Positions 1 through 7,684 of a stretch of 48,180 nucleotides of DNA are shown here, in pieces (position 1 is the first letter of the stretch; the number at the start of each line of letters is the position of its first letter). The notes below the pieces were generated by a model. The model made no database searches, had not been told where the DNA came from, and worked only from the letters and a program-made list of their open reading frames with translations. The position numbers were made by a program, and so were the translations under genes. This DNA comes from an uncultured Afifella sp. (GTDB lineage: Bacteria > Pseudomonadota > Alphaproteobacteria > Rhizobiales > Afifellaceae): positions 1 through 48,180 of the forward strand of contig CAMYKZ010000023.1 in NCBI GenBank assembly GCA_947259045.1. The letters run 5' to 3'.

Positions 1-1
1 G

Positions 2-523
2 GCGCTGGAGACGGATATAACAGAGCTCGACCGGCTGATTGATCAGATCCTTCTGTCTAGCCGGCTCGATGCGCTGGACGATGAAATTCCTCGTGAGGAT
101 ATCGATCTGCTGGCGCTGGCGGCAGAAGAGGGTTCGCGTTATCGCGACTGTACGGTGTCCGGCTCGGTTGCCTTTATATCGGGCGAACCGATGCTGCTTC
201 GGCAATTGATCCGCAATCTGATTGAGAATGCCGAGCGGCATGGCGTGCCGCCTGTCATGGTTCATGTTTCGCAATCTGGAAGCCATGTCCATCTGACGGT
301 CACGGATCAGGGGCCGGGTGTGCCCGGCGAAGAGCGCGAACGTGTTTTTGAACCGTTCTACCGGGCGGAAAGTGTCAGTTCAGCCGGCGGAACCGGACTG
401 GGACTGGCATTGGTCCGTCAGATCGCCAGGCGGCACGGTGGCGATGCCGGGTGGTGTGAGCCTGGTCCGCCAAGCTGTATTCTGGTCAGCCTGCCGGCTC
501 AACCAGATAGTCTATCGACATAA
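2..523 (+). CDS. Sensor histidine kinase, C-terminal part (5' end outside window)
   Basis: The frame is open from base 2 to the TAA at 521-523, so the gene begins upstream of the window. The visible 173 residues hold the end of a dimerisation helix pair (LDRLIDQILLSSRLDAL) followed by a complete HATPase_c domain: N box RNLIENAERHG, G1 box DQGPGVP, and G2 box GTGLGLALVRQIARRHGG. This is the ATP-binding module of a two-component sensor kinase that phosphorylates a partner response regulator. Sensor region, membrane segments and the phospho-accepting His are not in view, and the partner regulator is presumably upstream. It lies 46 bp ahead of the tungstate transporter genes on the same strand, but nothing in the sequence shows a functional link. 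Confidence 0.9.
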   Translation, partial: ALETDITELDRLIDQILLSSRLDALDDEIPREDIDLLALAAEEGSRYRDCTVSGSVAFISGEPMLLRQLIRNLIENAERHGVPPVMVHVSQSGSHVHLTVTDQGPGVPGEERERVFEPFYRAESVSSAGGTGLGLALVRQIARRHGGDAGWCEPGPPSCILVSLPAQPDSLST

Positions 524-544
524 AACACATAATTTCGCATAATT
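506..544. promoter_or_regulatory. Candidate operator region ahead of the tup genes
   Basis: The end of the kinase gene and the short gap before tupB hold a perfect 11-bp palindrome GATAG-T-CTATC (506-516) and two direct CATAATT repeats whose starts are 10 bp apart (528-534 and 538-544), about one helical turn. They lie 26-64 bp ahead of the tupB start, where an operator for the nearby regulator (2800-3705) could sit. The repeats are seen directly; the operator role is inference. No good -35/-10 pair was recognised. Confidence 0.3.
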
Positions 545-569
545 CCGTCAGAAAACGACAGGGTTTGTG

Positions 570-1204
570 ATGGAAAGTGTCTCCAGTGCGTTTGCCGACG
601 CGTTTTTGCTGATCATCAGCGGCGATGCGGACCTGCTTGAGATCATTGGCCTTTCGCTGCGTTTCCGGGCCGGATGGCATTGACGGTTCTGTTCAACGCG
701 CTGATGGGATTGCCGCCGGTGGTTGTCGGATTGCTGGTCTATATGATGCTGTCCAGTTCCGGGCCGCTGGGTATTCTGCAACTGCTCTATACACCGGCTG
801 CGATGATCATCGCCCAGACGGTGCTTGTGACGCCGATTGTCATTGCGCTGTCGCGGCAGGTGATTGAAGACCTCTACGGCGAATATGACGAACAGTTGCG
901 CGCCATGGGCATGTCGCGCATCGCCATGGTGCCGACGCTTCTGTACGATGCCCGCTATTCGCTGATCACGGTCGCGCTTGCAGGCCTTGGCCGGGCGATC
1001 GCGGAAGTCGGCGCAGTTCTGATTGTCGGCGGCAACATCAACCATGTGACGCGGGTGATGACCACGACAATTGCGCTTGAAACGTCAAAAGGCAACCTGG
1101 CGCTGGCGCTTGGTCTTGGCATGGTTCTGATCCTGCTGGCGCTGGCGGTCAATGCGCTGGTCATGTCGCTGCGCCGTGGCGCGTCGAGGATGGCCTATGC
1201 CTGA
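570..1204 (+). pseudogene. tupB: Tungstate ABC transporter permease, internally deleted and frameshifted
   Basis: The ATG at 570 opens a normal TupB/ModB-type N-terminus (MESVSSAFADAF..., ending ...IIGLSLR near 662). That frame then runs to a stop after FRAGWH. The rest of the permease resumes in another frame as FPGRMALTVLFNALMGLPPVVVGL and continues to 1204, including the EAA-loop region (DEQLRAMGMSRIAMVPTLLYDARYSLITVALAGLGRAIAEVG shared by the family). About 20-25 residues, the first membrane helix and its following loop, are missing between LSLR and RFPGR. The loss is 1 modulo 3 bases, so the frame is broken. An internal ATG at 674 could give a 176-residue protein lacking the first helix, which is unlikely to work. 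tupC and tupA downstream are intact. This is a real pseudogene or an assembly fault. Confidence 0.8.
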
Positions 1205-1946
1205 ACCCGTGCGCAACAGCGCTTCCACCGCGCCGGATGAAGAGCCGGACGCGCCGGTTGTCGAAATGCAGGGTGTGACCTACCAGGCCGGCGGAAAGAC
1301 CCTGCTGGATGGGCTTGACCTGCAGCTCTTTTCCGGCTCGAGAACGATTATCATGGGGCCGAACGGTGCGGGCAAGAGCCTGACCCTGCGATTGCTGCAG
1401 GGGTTGCTGGAACCGCAGTCCGGCCGTGTCCGCTGGGCCGGAACAGCGGCGAGCAGATCGGCCCTGGTATTCCAGCGGCCGACCCTGTTGCGCCGTTCCG
1501 TGGCGGCCAATCTGCGCCATGCGCTCAGCGTCTACAATGTTCCGAAACCGGATCGAAACCGGCGTCTGGAGCAGCTTCTGGAACTCGGCAATCTGTCGGG
1601 CCTGAGGGATCAGCCTGCCCGGCGTCTGTCCGGCGGCGAACAGCAGCGGCTCTCGATCGTCAGGGCAATGGCGGCGCAGCCGCAGGTTCTGCTGCTCGAT
1701 GAACCGACCGCGAGCCTTGATCCCGCCGCAACCGCTGCCATTGAAGCGCTGGTGAACGAAGCCCACCGCGACGGGACAAAGATCGTCTTTGTGACCCATG
1801 ATATCGGCCAGGCCCGCCGCATCGGCGATGAGGTGGTTTTCGTGCACAAGGGGCGATTGTGCGAACAGACGCCTGCGACCGAATTTTTCAACAAACCCAG
1901 ATCAACGGAAGCCGCCGGCTACCTGGCCGGCCGGCTGGTTCTTTAG
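1197..1946 (+). CDS. tupC: Tungstate ABC transporter ATP-binding protein
   Basis: Cytoplasmic ATPase that would power tungstate uptake together with the TupB permease and the TupA binding protein. The 249-residue protein has Walker A GPNGAGKS (about residues 54-61), the ABC signature LSGGEQQR (about 144-151), Walker B VLLLDEPTASLD (about 163-174) and the H-loop VTHD (about 199-202). The ATG at 1197 was chosen because it overlaps the tupB stop by 8 bp, the usual arrangement in an operon; longer in-frame reading adds only arginine-rich sequence encoded within tupB. With the permease frame broken, this ATPase may have no intact partner in this locus. The tungstate assignment comes from its neighbour TupA; on its own it could equally be a molybdate-type ATPase. 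Confidence 0.9.
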   Translation: MPEPVRNSASTAPDEEPDAPVVEMQGVTYQAGGKTLLDGLDLQLFSGSRTIIMGPNGAGKSLTLRLLQGLLEPQSGRVRWAGTAASRSALVFQRPTLLRRSVAANLRHALSVYNVPKPDRNRRLEQLLELGNLSGLRDQPARRLSGGEQQRLSIVRAMAAQPQVLLLDEPTASLDPAATAAIEALVNEAHRDGTKIVFVTHDIGQARRIGDEVVFVHKGRLCEQTPATEFFNKPRSTEAAGYLAGRLVL

Positions 1947-1960
1947 GAGGAGAAACTGAA

Positions 1961-2788
1961 ATGGTACACCGGAGTGTTTTCAAGGCATTGGCCGTATTCC
2001 TTCTCGTAACGCTGAGCGGCGTTGCCGTTGCCGCGGATCGGTTCATCATCGTTCAGTCAACCACATCGACACAGAATTCCGGCCTGTACGATTATCTGCT
2101 GCCGATCTTTGAAGACAAGACCGGCATTGAGGTCCGGGTTGTTACAGTCGGCACCGGGCAGGCCATCCGCAACGCCATGAACGGCGACGGGGACGTGCTG
2201 CTGGTTCATGCCAGGGCTGCGGAGGAAAAATTCGTTGCAGACGGTTTTGGCGTCGAACGATTTGACCTGATGTACAACGATTTCGTGCTGGTTGGACCGG
2301 CGGACGATCCGGCCGGTATTGCGGGTCAATCCGATGTCACCATGGTGCTTGCCGCAATTGCCCGCGACGGACACGCCTTTGCATCCCGGGGCGACGATTC
2401 GGGCACCCACAAGAAAGAGCTGTCATTGTGGCGCGATGCATTGGTCAACCCGGTCTCCGCCAGCGGAAACTGGTACCGGGAAACCGGTTCCGGCATGGGA
2501 GCCACACTGAACATCGCAGTCGGTCTTGGCGCCTACGCGCTGACCGACCGGGCGACCTGGATCAAGTTCGGCAACAAGGGAACACACCGGATCCTGGTTG
2601 AAGGCGACAAGCGGCTGTTCAATCAGTATGGCGTCATTCTGGTCAACAAGGCGAAACATCCAGCTGTCAGGGCGAAGCAGGGGCAGGTCTTTATCGACTG
2701 GCTTCTGTCGCCAGAAGGCCAAGGCGCGATCGCCGGCTACAAGGTGGACGGCAAGCCGCTGTTCGTGCCGAATGCAGCAGCCGACTGA
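1961..2788 (+). CDS. tupA: Tungstate-binding periplasmic protein
   Basis: Substrate-binding protein of the Tup ABC transporter, which captures tungstate in the periplasm. The 275-residue product starts with a Sec signal peptide (VFKALAVFLLVTLSGVAVAA, cleavage expected around residue 24). The mature part opens with the TupA oxyanion-binding loop region STTSTQNSGLYDYLLP and continues with VTVGTGQAIRNAMNGDGDVLLVHA and SRGDDSGTHKKE, all typical of TupA rather than ModA. The ATG at 1961 is preceded by a strong Shine-Dalgarno, AGGAGG at 1945-1950, which overlaps the tupC stop codon and implies translational coupling. It is the last gene of the tup operon and ends 11 bp from the convergent regulator. 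The family assignment is firm; tungstate over molybdate specificity follows the family. Confidence 0.93.
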   Translation: MVHRSVFKALAVFLLVTLSGVAVAADRFIIVQSTTSTQNSGLYDYLLPIFEDKTGIEVRVVTVGTGQAIRNAMNGDGDVLLVHARAAEEKFVADGFGVERFDLMYNDFVLVGPADDPAGIAGQSDVTMVLAAIARDGHAFASRGDDSGTHKKELSLWRDALVNPVSASGNWYRETGSGMGATLNIAVGLGAYALTDRATWIKFGNKGTHRILVEGDKRLFNQYGVILVNKAKHPAVRAKQGQVFIDWLLSPEGQGAIAGYKVDGKPLFVPNAAAD

Positions 2789-2799
2789 ACGTCGGACAT

Positions 2800-3705
2800 T
2801 CAGCCGTTCCAATGGATGCCGGCATGGCCGGCCAGGTCGTACCCGCCCATGTCTTCTGCCTTGGCTGTAAATGCCGGTGAGCGGCAGAATGCGAACAGGC
2901 TTTGCAGCGGCGGCTCAAAATAGGATCGGCGGTCAATCAGCAGATCGTAGCGTTCTTTGACCAGCGGCACGAATGGCAGGCTGAACTGGCGGGCAACCGC
3001 TTCCAGGCCAAGAGCTGCGTCGGCCTGGCCGGAGGCGACCAGTGTGGCCGCGTCGGTTTCAGTGCGTGCTGTTGCCGGTGCGATTTTCAGGTCCGCATGC
3101 GTCATGCCGGCCTTTTCCAGTAGATGGTCGAACAGAATACGGCTGCCGGCGGTCGGTTGACGAAGGACCACCGTGTGCCCGCGAAGATCATCGACGCCAC
3201 GGATGCCATCGGTTTTCTCCGGGCTCAGAATCAGGCCCTGCTGCCGTTTCGCCCATTCCAGCAGGATGCTGGAGCCCGCTGCAGCCGACCGGCTGGCATG
3301 GTCGATATTCCAGCCGTCTCGTGCAGTCTCGTAAATATGAAGCCCGCAGGCCGCCGCTTCTCCGGCTTCCAAACGGATCAGACCGTCCAGACTGCCGTCA
3401 AAAATGTTCGCCAGACCCGTTTTCGCCTCCCGAAGCGCCCAATCAAGCAGCGGATCGTGGCTACCGGCAACGACATTGGGGGGCAGCCGGTCAGCGGGAT
3501 TGACCGCTGCCTGCGGCGATCCGGCCGGTTCTCCGGCAAGCCATGCTTCAATGGCCGCCCGGGGAAAAAGCAATTTCCCGGTAACCCGGCGGCAGGGGAT
3601 CTCGTCGGCGGCTGCAAGTTCATAGACTTTGCGCTCGCGCACCCGCAGCAATGCCGCGACCTCGCGGGTGGTGAGGAATTGCGGGCTGGATTGTTGATCG
3701 TCCAT
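2800..3705 (-). CDS. Excisionase-type HTH regulator with molybdate/tungstate-binding-like domain
   Basis: A one-component transcription regulator of 301 residues. Residues about 9-56 form an excisionase/MerR-like helix-turn-helix (LTTREVAALLRVRERKVYEL...GKLLFPRAAIEAWL). From about residue 75 onward it resembles a periplasmic-binding-protein fold without a signal peptide (PBP-like domain, as in COG1910): LLDWALREAKTGLANIFDGSLDGLIRL, HTVVLRQPTAGSRILFDHLL, TLVASGQADAALGLEAVARQ. Such a domain would sense an oxyanion in the cytoplasm. It is convergent with tupA, 11 bp apart, so control of tup transcription by tungstate or molybdate is the natural reading; this is inference. The start ATG at 3703-3705 fits the beginning of the HTH domain. 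Confidence 0.85.
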   Translation of the reverse strand: MDDQQSSPQFLTTREVAALLRVRERKVYELAAADEIPCRRVTGKLLFPRAAIEAWLAGEPAGSPQAAVNPADRLPPNVVAGSHDPLLDWALREAKTGLANIFDGSLDGLIRLEAGEAAACGLHIYETARDGWNIDHASRSAAAGSSILLEWAKRQQGLILSPEKTDGIRGVDDLRGHTVVLRQPTAGSRILFDHLLEKAGMTHADLKIAPATARTETDAATLVASGQADAALGLEAVARQFSLPFVPLVKERYDLLIDRRSYFEPPLQSLFAFCRSPAFTAKAEDMGGYDLAGHAGIHWNG

Positions 3706-3803
3706 ATGGCCTTGGTACCGTCAAACCTGTAGTAACAGAAGCGTTTTGCCGCAGAATCGGTGTTTTTCAGGCGTGGTCTTTTACGGATGTTTCCGTCTGC
3801 GGA

Positions 3804-3832
3804 TTGACAATACCGGTCATTCCACTCTAAGG
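3804..3832 (+). promoter_or_regulatory. Candidate promoter for rpmJ
   Basis: A perfect sigma-70 -35 hexamer TTGACA lies at 3804-3809, about 75 bp ahead of the rpmJ ATG. The -10 region 17-18 bp downstream (around CTAAGGC) is a poor match, so the call rests mainly on the -35 element and the position. The 176-bp gap between the regulator (3705) and rpmJ (3882) holds no other clear signal. Confidence 0.3.
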
Positions 3833-3881
3833 CATGCCCCAACAGTTTATGACGCGGCAGTGGCTGCGCAGGTGTGGATCC

Positions 3882-4007
3882 ATGAAAGTCAGAAATTCTC
3901 TTAAAGCGCTCAAGCTTCGTCATCGTGATAATCGTCTGGTTCGCCGCAAAGGGCGGGTTTACGTTATCAACAAGACCCAGCGGCGGTTCAAGGCCCGCCA
4001 GGGCTGA
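3882..4007 (+). CDS. rpmJ: 50S ribosomal protein L36 (cysteine-free type)
   Basis: A 41-residue basic protein beginning [17 protein letters not shown] and ending [13 protein letters not shown], which matches the longer cysteine-free L36 form common in proteobacteria. It lacks the zinc-binding Cys/His set of the 37-38-residue L36, so it needs no zinc. It binds 23S rRNA in the large subunit. The gene stands alone, with its own leader, between the tup regulator and a broken TPR gene. No convincing terminator is visible in the 78 bp downstream. Confidence 0.95.
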   Translation: MKVRNSLKALKLRHRDNRLVRRKGRVYVINKTQRRFKARQG

Positions 4008-4085
4008 GGCCGTTGGCAGCTGGGCTGTTCAACACAATTTCGAGAACCTTTTGACGTAGCCGTGGAAGCGCCCTAACTTCCCACG

Positions 4086-4651
4086 ATGCGATCACTTCTA
4101 TACATCTTTTTTCTGATTCTCGCCTTTGCTCTGGCCGGCACAATGGCCGGTGTGTCTGCATATGCCCAGAATTCCGGCCAGAGTTCCGACCAGAATTCCG
4201 GTCAGACTGCCGGCCCGAAGGGCGCCGGGCCTCAGGATTCAGAGGCCTCTGCGGAAGCGGAGACGCCACTGTCTGAAGAGGCTCTGGACGGGCTTTTCAA
4301 CCGGCTAGCCGGCAGCGAAGATGAAACGGAAGCCAAGGCCGTCGAGTTTGAACTGCTGAAACGGTTTCACCGGTCCGGAAGCGATACGATCGATGCTGGA
4401 ACAAACGCGCCACGGTTCATTATCTCAAAGGCGATTACGGCAAGTCGATTGCCGATATTGAGAAGGTGCTTTCCCTTCAACCGCGGCATTTCGGTGCCCT
4501 GTCCGGGCTTGGATTGATGCTGCGGGAAATCGGCGAAACCAATCGTGCGCTTGAGGCATTCGAGCAGGCGCTGGAAATCCATCCTTTTCTCGACAATGCA
4601 AAAAATATGGCCAAGACGCTGAAGTCGGAATCCGGCGACCGGGATATTTAG
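4086..4651 (+). pseudogene. Exported TPR-repeat protein, internally deleted and frameshifted
   Basis: The N-terminal part (from ATG 4086) has a signal peptide (LLYIFFLILAFALAGTMAGVSAYA) and a Gln/Ser-rich linker with repeated NSGQ/DQNSGQ units. It then reads LSEEALDGLFNRLAGSEDETEAKAVEFELLKRF and SGSDTID. At about 4385-4397 the family sequence jumps to another frame: WNKRATVHYLKGDYGKSIADIEKVLSLQPRHFGALSGLG, then a second TPR unit (NRALEAFEQALEIHPFL) to the TAG at 4649-4651. Roughly 30-40 residues that normally join SGSDTID to the A-x-W-N-K-R-A-T-V helix are missing, with a loss of 1 modulo 3 bases. In frame, the product would be a 143-residue protein with a nonsense tail. This family is usual in Hyphomicrobiales; its precise function is unknown to me. 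Confidence 0.75.
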
Positions 4652-4660
4652 GCAGACATC

Positions 4661-5647
4661 GTGGCGCTGTTTTTCATCGGTGTTGTTGCAATCGTCGCAG
4701 CCCTCTGGGTTGCAACGCGCCTGGCAACCTTTTATCTGAACCGCCGATTTCCGCCGATTGGCGCCTTCATGAATGTTCAGGGCGCCCGGTTGCATGTGCT
4801 GGATCTGCCCGCCGTGAATGGCGCTGCATCGCCAACTGCTCCGGCAATTATCCTGCTGCATGGCGCCAGCGGCAATCTGCGTGATCCGCTGCACATTATC
4901 GGCCGCAGGCTGAACGAACGATACCGGGTCATTCTGATGGACCGGCCGGGGCAGGGGCACAGCCGGAAGCAATACCGGAGCCAGTCCGATCCGCGCATCC
5001 AGGCCGATATGGTCGCAGACATCATGGACCGGCTGGGCCTTCGCGACGCGGTGGTTGTCGGCCATTCCTGGGGCGGGGCCGTGGCGGCGGCATTTGGTGT
5101 TCAGCATCCGGACAGAGCGGCGGCGCTGGTTCTGATCAGTCCTGCCACGCACCCCTGGCCCGGCGGTATCGACTGGCATTATAAAGTGGGCGCGATGCCG
5201 TTCGTCGGCCGGATCTTTGCAGAACTTCTGGCCTTTCCTGTCGGCCTCGCTCTGGTGCCGTGTGCTCTGCGATCGATATTCAGGCCAGGCCCGGTGCCGG
5301 ACATCTACCGGGAAACAATGGGGGCGGCGATGGTTCTGCGTCCGGCGTCTTTTGTCGCCAATTGCCAGGACATCGTGGACTTTTTCGCCAACGTGAACGC
5401 CATGCAATTGCGGTACCCGGAAATCGCAGCACCGGTAGAGATCATTACCGGCGATACCGACAGCATCGTTGCGCCGGCGATCCATTCCTACGGCCTGGTG
5501 CGCGACATTGCGGGCGCGCGGCTGACCGTGCTGCCCGACGTCGGGCATATGCCGCAATGGAGCCGGCCGGACGATGTGCTCGGCGCGATCGAACGCGCAG
5601 TCGAACGTTCCGGACGGAAATTGCGGTCCCGTGAAGCGGCGGAATAG
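4661..5647 (+). CDS. Membrane-anchored alpha/beta hydrolase
   Basis: A 328-residue alpha/beta-hydrolase-fold protein. An N-terminal hydrophobic stretch (ALFFIGVVAIVAALWVATRL) looks like a signal anchor, which argues for the GTG start at 4661 over the ATG at 4769. The oxyanion-hole motif is LLHGASGN, the nucleophile elbow is GHSWGG with the catalytic Ser, the acid is likely the Asp in TGDTDSIV, and the His is in DVGHMPQWSRPDDV. The substrate cannot be read from sequence; esterase or haloalkane-dehalogenase-like activity would fit. It starts 9 bp after the broken TPR gene, probably in the same transcript, and is convergent with pyk. Confidence 0.88.
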   Translation: MALFFIGVVAIVAALWVATRLATFYLNRRFPPIGAFMNVQGARLHVLDLPAVNGAASPTAPAIILLHGASGNLRDPLHIIGRRLNERYRVILMDRPGQGHSRKQYRSQSDPRIQADMVADIMDRLGLRDAVVVGHSWGGAVAAAFGVQHPDRAAALVLISPATHPWPGGIDWHYKVGAMPFVGRIFAELLAFPVGLALVPCALRSIFRPGPVPDIYRETMGAAMVLRPASFVANCQDIVDFFANVNAMQLRYPEIAAPVEIITGDTDSIVAPAIHSYGLVRDIAGARLTVLPDVGHMPQWSRPDDVLGAIERAVERSGRKLRSREAAE

Positions 5648-5658
5648 ATGGATGCGGA

Positions 5659-7098
5659 CTAAAAAATGCCGCTTTGGCCGTCAGATCCGACATAGGCGAT
5701 GCGCAGCAGGTTCGTCGCACCGGGGGTGCCGAACGGTACGCCCGCCGTTATGATGATCCTGTCGCCCGGCGATGCAAACCCTTCCGAAAAGGCGATCCGG
5801 CAGGCCCGATCGACCATTTCGTCGATATCCTTGGCATCTTCGGAGACGACGCAATGGCAGCCCCAGACGACGGAGAGGCGCCGGGCGGTTTCGCGAACCG
5901 GCGACAAGGCAATGACCGGCACGGACGGCCGCTCACGCGAGGCGCGGATGCCGGTTGAGCCCGACGAGGTGTAACAGACGATGGCAGCCAGGTTGAGCGT
6001 TTCGGCAATCTGGCGGGCGGCGGCGGTTATGGCGTCCGCGCCGGTCGCTTCCGGTGCGGCGCGCTGGGCATTGATGATTTGCGAAAAATTCGGATCGCGT
6101 TCGATCGTTTCAGCAATGCTGTTCATCATTTCCACAGCCAGAACCGGATAGTCCCCTGCAGCCGATTCTGCCGACAGCATCACCGCATCGGCGCCCTCAA
6201 AAACCGCTGTGGCAACGTCGGAGACTTCCGCGCGGGTGGGGACCGCCGCAGACACCATCGACTCCAGCATCTGGGTCGCGACAACAACGGGTTTGCCGGC
6301 TCGCCGCGTCGCCCGGATGATCTGCTTCTGGATCCCGGGGACCCGCTCGATCGGCATTTCCACGCCCAGATCGCCGCGCGCGACCATGATCGCATCCGAC
6401 AATTCGATGATCTCGTCGATGCGTTCGACGGCTTGCGGCTTTTCGATCTTGGACATAAGCCCGACCTTGCCGCGCGCAATCTTGCGCGCCTCGGCGACAT
6501 CTTCAGGCCGTTGAATGAAGGACAGGGCAATCCAGTCGATTTCCTCCGCCAGCGCTGCTTCAAGATCCTTGCGGTCTTTCGGCGTCAGGGCGCCGGAACT
6601 GATCGTCGTATCCGGCAGGCTGACACCCTTGCGGGCTGACAGTTCCGTTCCGGTAATGACTTCGGTCACGGCACGATCTTGTGTAGCTTCGGTGACCTTC
6701 AACTGGACGCGGCCATCGTCAAGCAGGATCTTGTGACCCGGCTCAAGCGCCTGGAGGATTTCCGGATGCGGTAACTGAACCCTGGTCTCGTCGCCCGGTG
6801 TGGCATCGCCGTCGAGCGTAAACGACTGACCGGCTTTCAGGCTGACCTTTTCGCTTTTGAATTTCCCAACCCGGAGTTTGGGGCCCTGAAGGTCGACCAG
6901 AATGCCGATCGGGCGACCACGTTCGGCTTCGATGCCGCGAATCGTTCGTACCAGTTCCCGCATCAGATCGTGCGAGGCATGGCTCATATTGATTCGGAAA
7001 ATGTCGGCACCGGCTTCGAACAGCGCGGTGATTGTTTCTGCGTCGTTTGAAGAGGGACCGAGTGTGGCGAGGATTTTGACTTTGCGGTTTCGCCTCAT
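5659..7098 (-). CDS. pyk: Pyruvate kinase
   Basis: Converts phosphoenolpyruvate and ADP to pyruvate and ATP, the last step of glycolysis. The 479-residue protein begins MRRNRKVKILATLGPSS, the usual pyruvate-kinase N-terminus. It carries FRINMSHASH, the active-site segment LMSKIEKPQAVERIDEI (with the essential Lys), ARGDLGVEMP, and VVVATQMLESM. The start at 7098 was chosen over a longer reading because it matches the family N-terminus and its ATG overlaps the stop of the DUF1036 gene (ATGA), which implies translational coupling. It ends 11 bp from the convergent hydrolase gene. Pyk and the DUF1036 gene are commonly neighbours in Hyphomicrobiales. Confidence 0.96.
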   Translation of the reverse strand: MRRNRKVKILATLGPSSNDAETITALFEAGADIFRINMSHASHDLMRELVRTIRGIEAERGRPIGILVDLQGPKLRVGKFKSEKVSLKAGQSFTLDGDATPGDETRVQLPHPEILQALEPGHKILLDDGRVQLKVTEATQDRAVTEVITGTELSARKGVSLPDTTISSGALTPKDRKDLEAALAEEIDWIALSFIQRPEDVAEARKIARGKVGLMSKIEKPQAVERIDEIIELSDAIMVARGDLGVEMPIERVPGIQKQIIRATRRAGKPVVVATQMLESMVSAAVPTRAEVSDVATAVFEGADAVMLSAESAAGDYPVLAVEMMNSIAETIERDPNFSQIINAQRAAPEATGADAITAAARQIAETLNLAAIVCYTSSGSTGIRASRERPSVPVIALSPVRETARRLSVVWGCHCVVSEDAKDIDEMVDRACRIAFSEGFASPGDRIIITAGVPFGTPGATNLLRIAYVGSDGQSGIF

Positions 7099-7538
7099 CG
7101 ACCGCCAACACCGCGGTTGGTCGGTTCGGTCAGTTGCACCGTCCAACTTGCCTGGGTGCCGGTGTCGACCTCAAAAAAACCTGTCTTCTGAAAGCCCCGA
7201 GCCAGGCAGTCGCTTACGCCGTCAATCGTAAACTCCTTGTCGCGGGTGCACATAAAGGCACGTCCGGCCCATTCACCGCCCTGGTCGTAGTCAGCCGCAT
7301 ACACGTAGTAATAGCGGGACGCCAGAGCACCCGCCAAAAGTGTTTCACAGCTGCTTTCGTCGATATTCCACCAACCCTCGGTCTTCCACCGGTCATCGAT
7401 CTTGTAGCCGATGGCGACACCGATGCGGTTGTTGGTCTTGTTGCACAACCGCAGATCTGCGTATGCGGAATGAACCCCGATGACGAGCATCAAAGTGTTC
7501 ACAAAAGCGGCAGCCATGGCCAGACGAAGAATTTTCAT
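7095..7538 (-). CDS. DUF1036 exported protein upstream of pyk
   Basis: A 147-residue protein with a signal peptide (ILRLAMAAAFVNTLMLVIGVHSAYA) and a mature DUF1036 domain: LRLCNKTNNRIGVAIGYK, WWNIDESSCETLL, YYYVYAADYDQGG, FMCTRDKEFTIDG and DCLARGFQKTGFFEVDTG. Four conserved Cys residues in the mature part suggest disulfides in the periplasm. Its function is not known to me. The stop overlaps the pyk start by 2 bp (ATGA), so the two are co-transcribed. The leader upstream is long and holds repeats and a palindrome, described separately. Confidence 0.88.
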   Translation of the reverse strand: MKILRLAMAAAFVNTLMLVIGVHSAYADLRLCNKTNNRIGVAIGYKIDDRWKTEGWWNIDESSCETLLAGALASRYYYVYAADYDQGGEWAGRAFMCTRDKEFTIDGVSDCLARGFQKTGFFEVDTGTQASWTVQLTEPTNRGVGGR

Positions 7539-7578
7539 CGCTCAGCGTTCACCATGTTTTGCACGATATTCAAAGTCC

Positions 7579-7613
7579 CCATGACCCCTGTCCATGACCC
7601 CGTCCGTGAACCC
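7579..7613. repeat. Three short direct repeats upstream of DUF1036-pyk
   Basis: Read on the plus strand, CCATGACCCC occurs at 7579-7588 and 7592-7601, and a variant CCGTGAACCC at 7604-7613, giving a 12-13-bp period. They lie about 40-75 bp upstream of the DUF1036 start, where an activator or repressor would bind. The repeats are visible directly; the regulatory role is inference. Confidence 0.4.
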
Positions 7614-7668
7614 AATCTGGTTCGGCGTCCCTGCCATGTCGACGAATCTCGTGACGACATTATTAGAC

Positions 7669-7684
7669 AGTTAACCGGTTAACT
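7669..7684. promoter_or_regulatory. 16-bp perfect palindrome, possible operator
   Basis: AGTTAACCGGTTAACT is a perfect 16-bp palindrome in the 271-bp gap between the DUF1036-pyk pair and the EamA gene. The right half overlaps TTAA-CTCGAAG-TTAC (7679-7693), one mismatch from the CtrA box TTAA-N7-TTAA. Three GANTC (CcrM-type) sites lie in the same gap at 7644, 7774 and 7783. The rest of the gap shows no gene. Confidence 0.4.

Noticed and set aside
674..1204. A shorter but functional TupB from the ATG at 674
   Set aside because: It would lack the first membrane helix, and the matching N-terminus is still present upstream in another frame, which shows a broken gene rather than a shorter design.
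4367..5557. 396-codon open frame antisense to the alpha/beta hydrolase
   Set aside because: The plus-strand gene has all hydrolase motifs; the antisense product is His/Arg/Gln-rich without similarity to anything I know.
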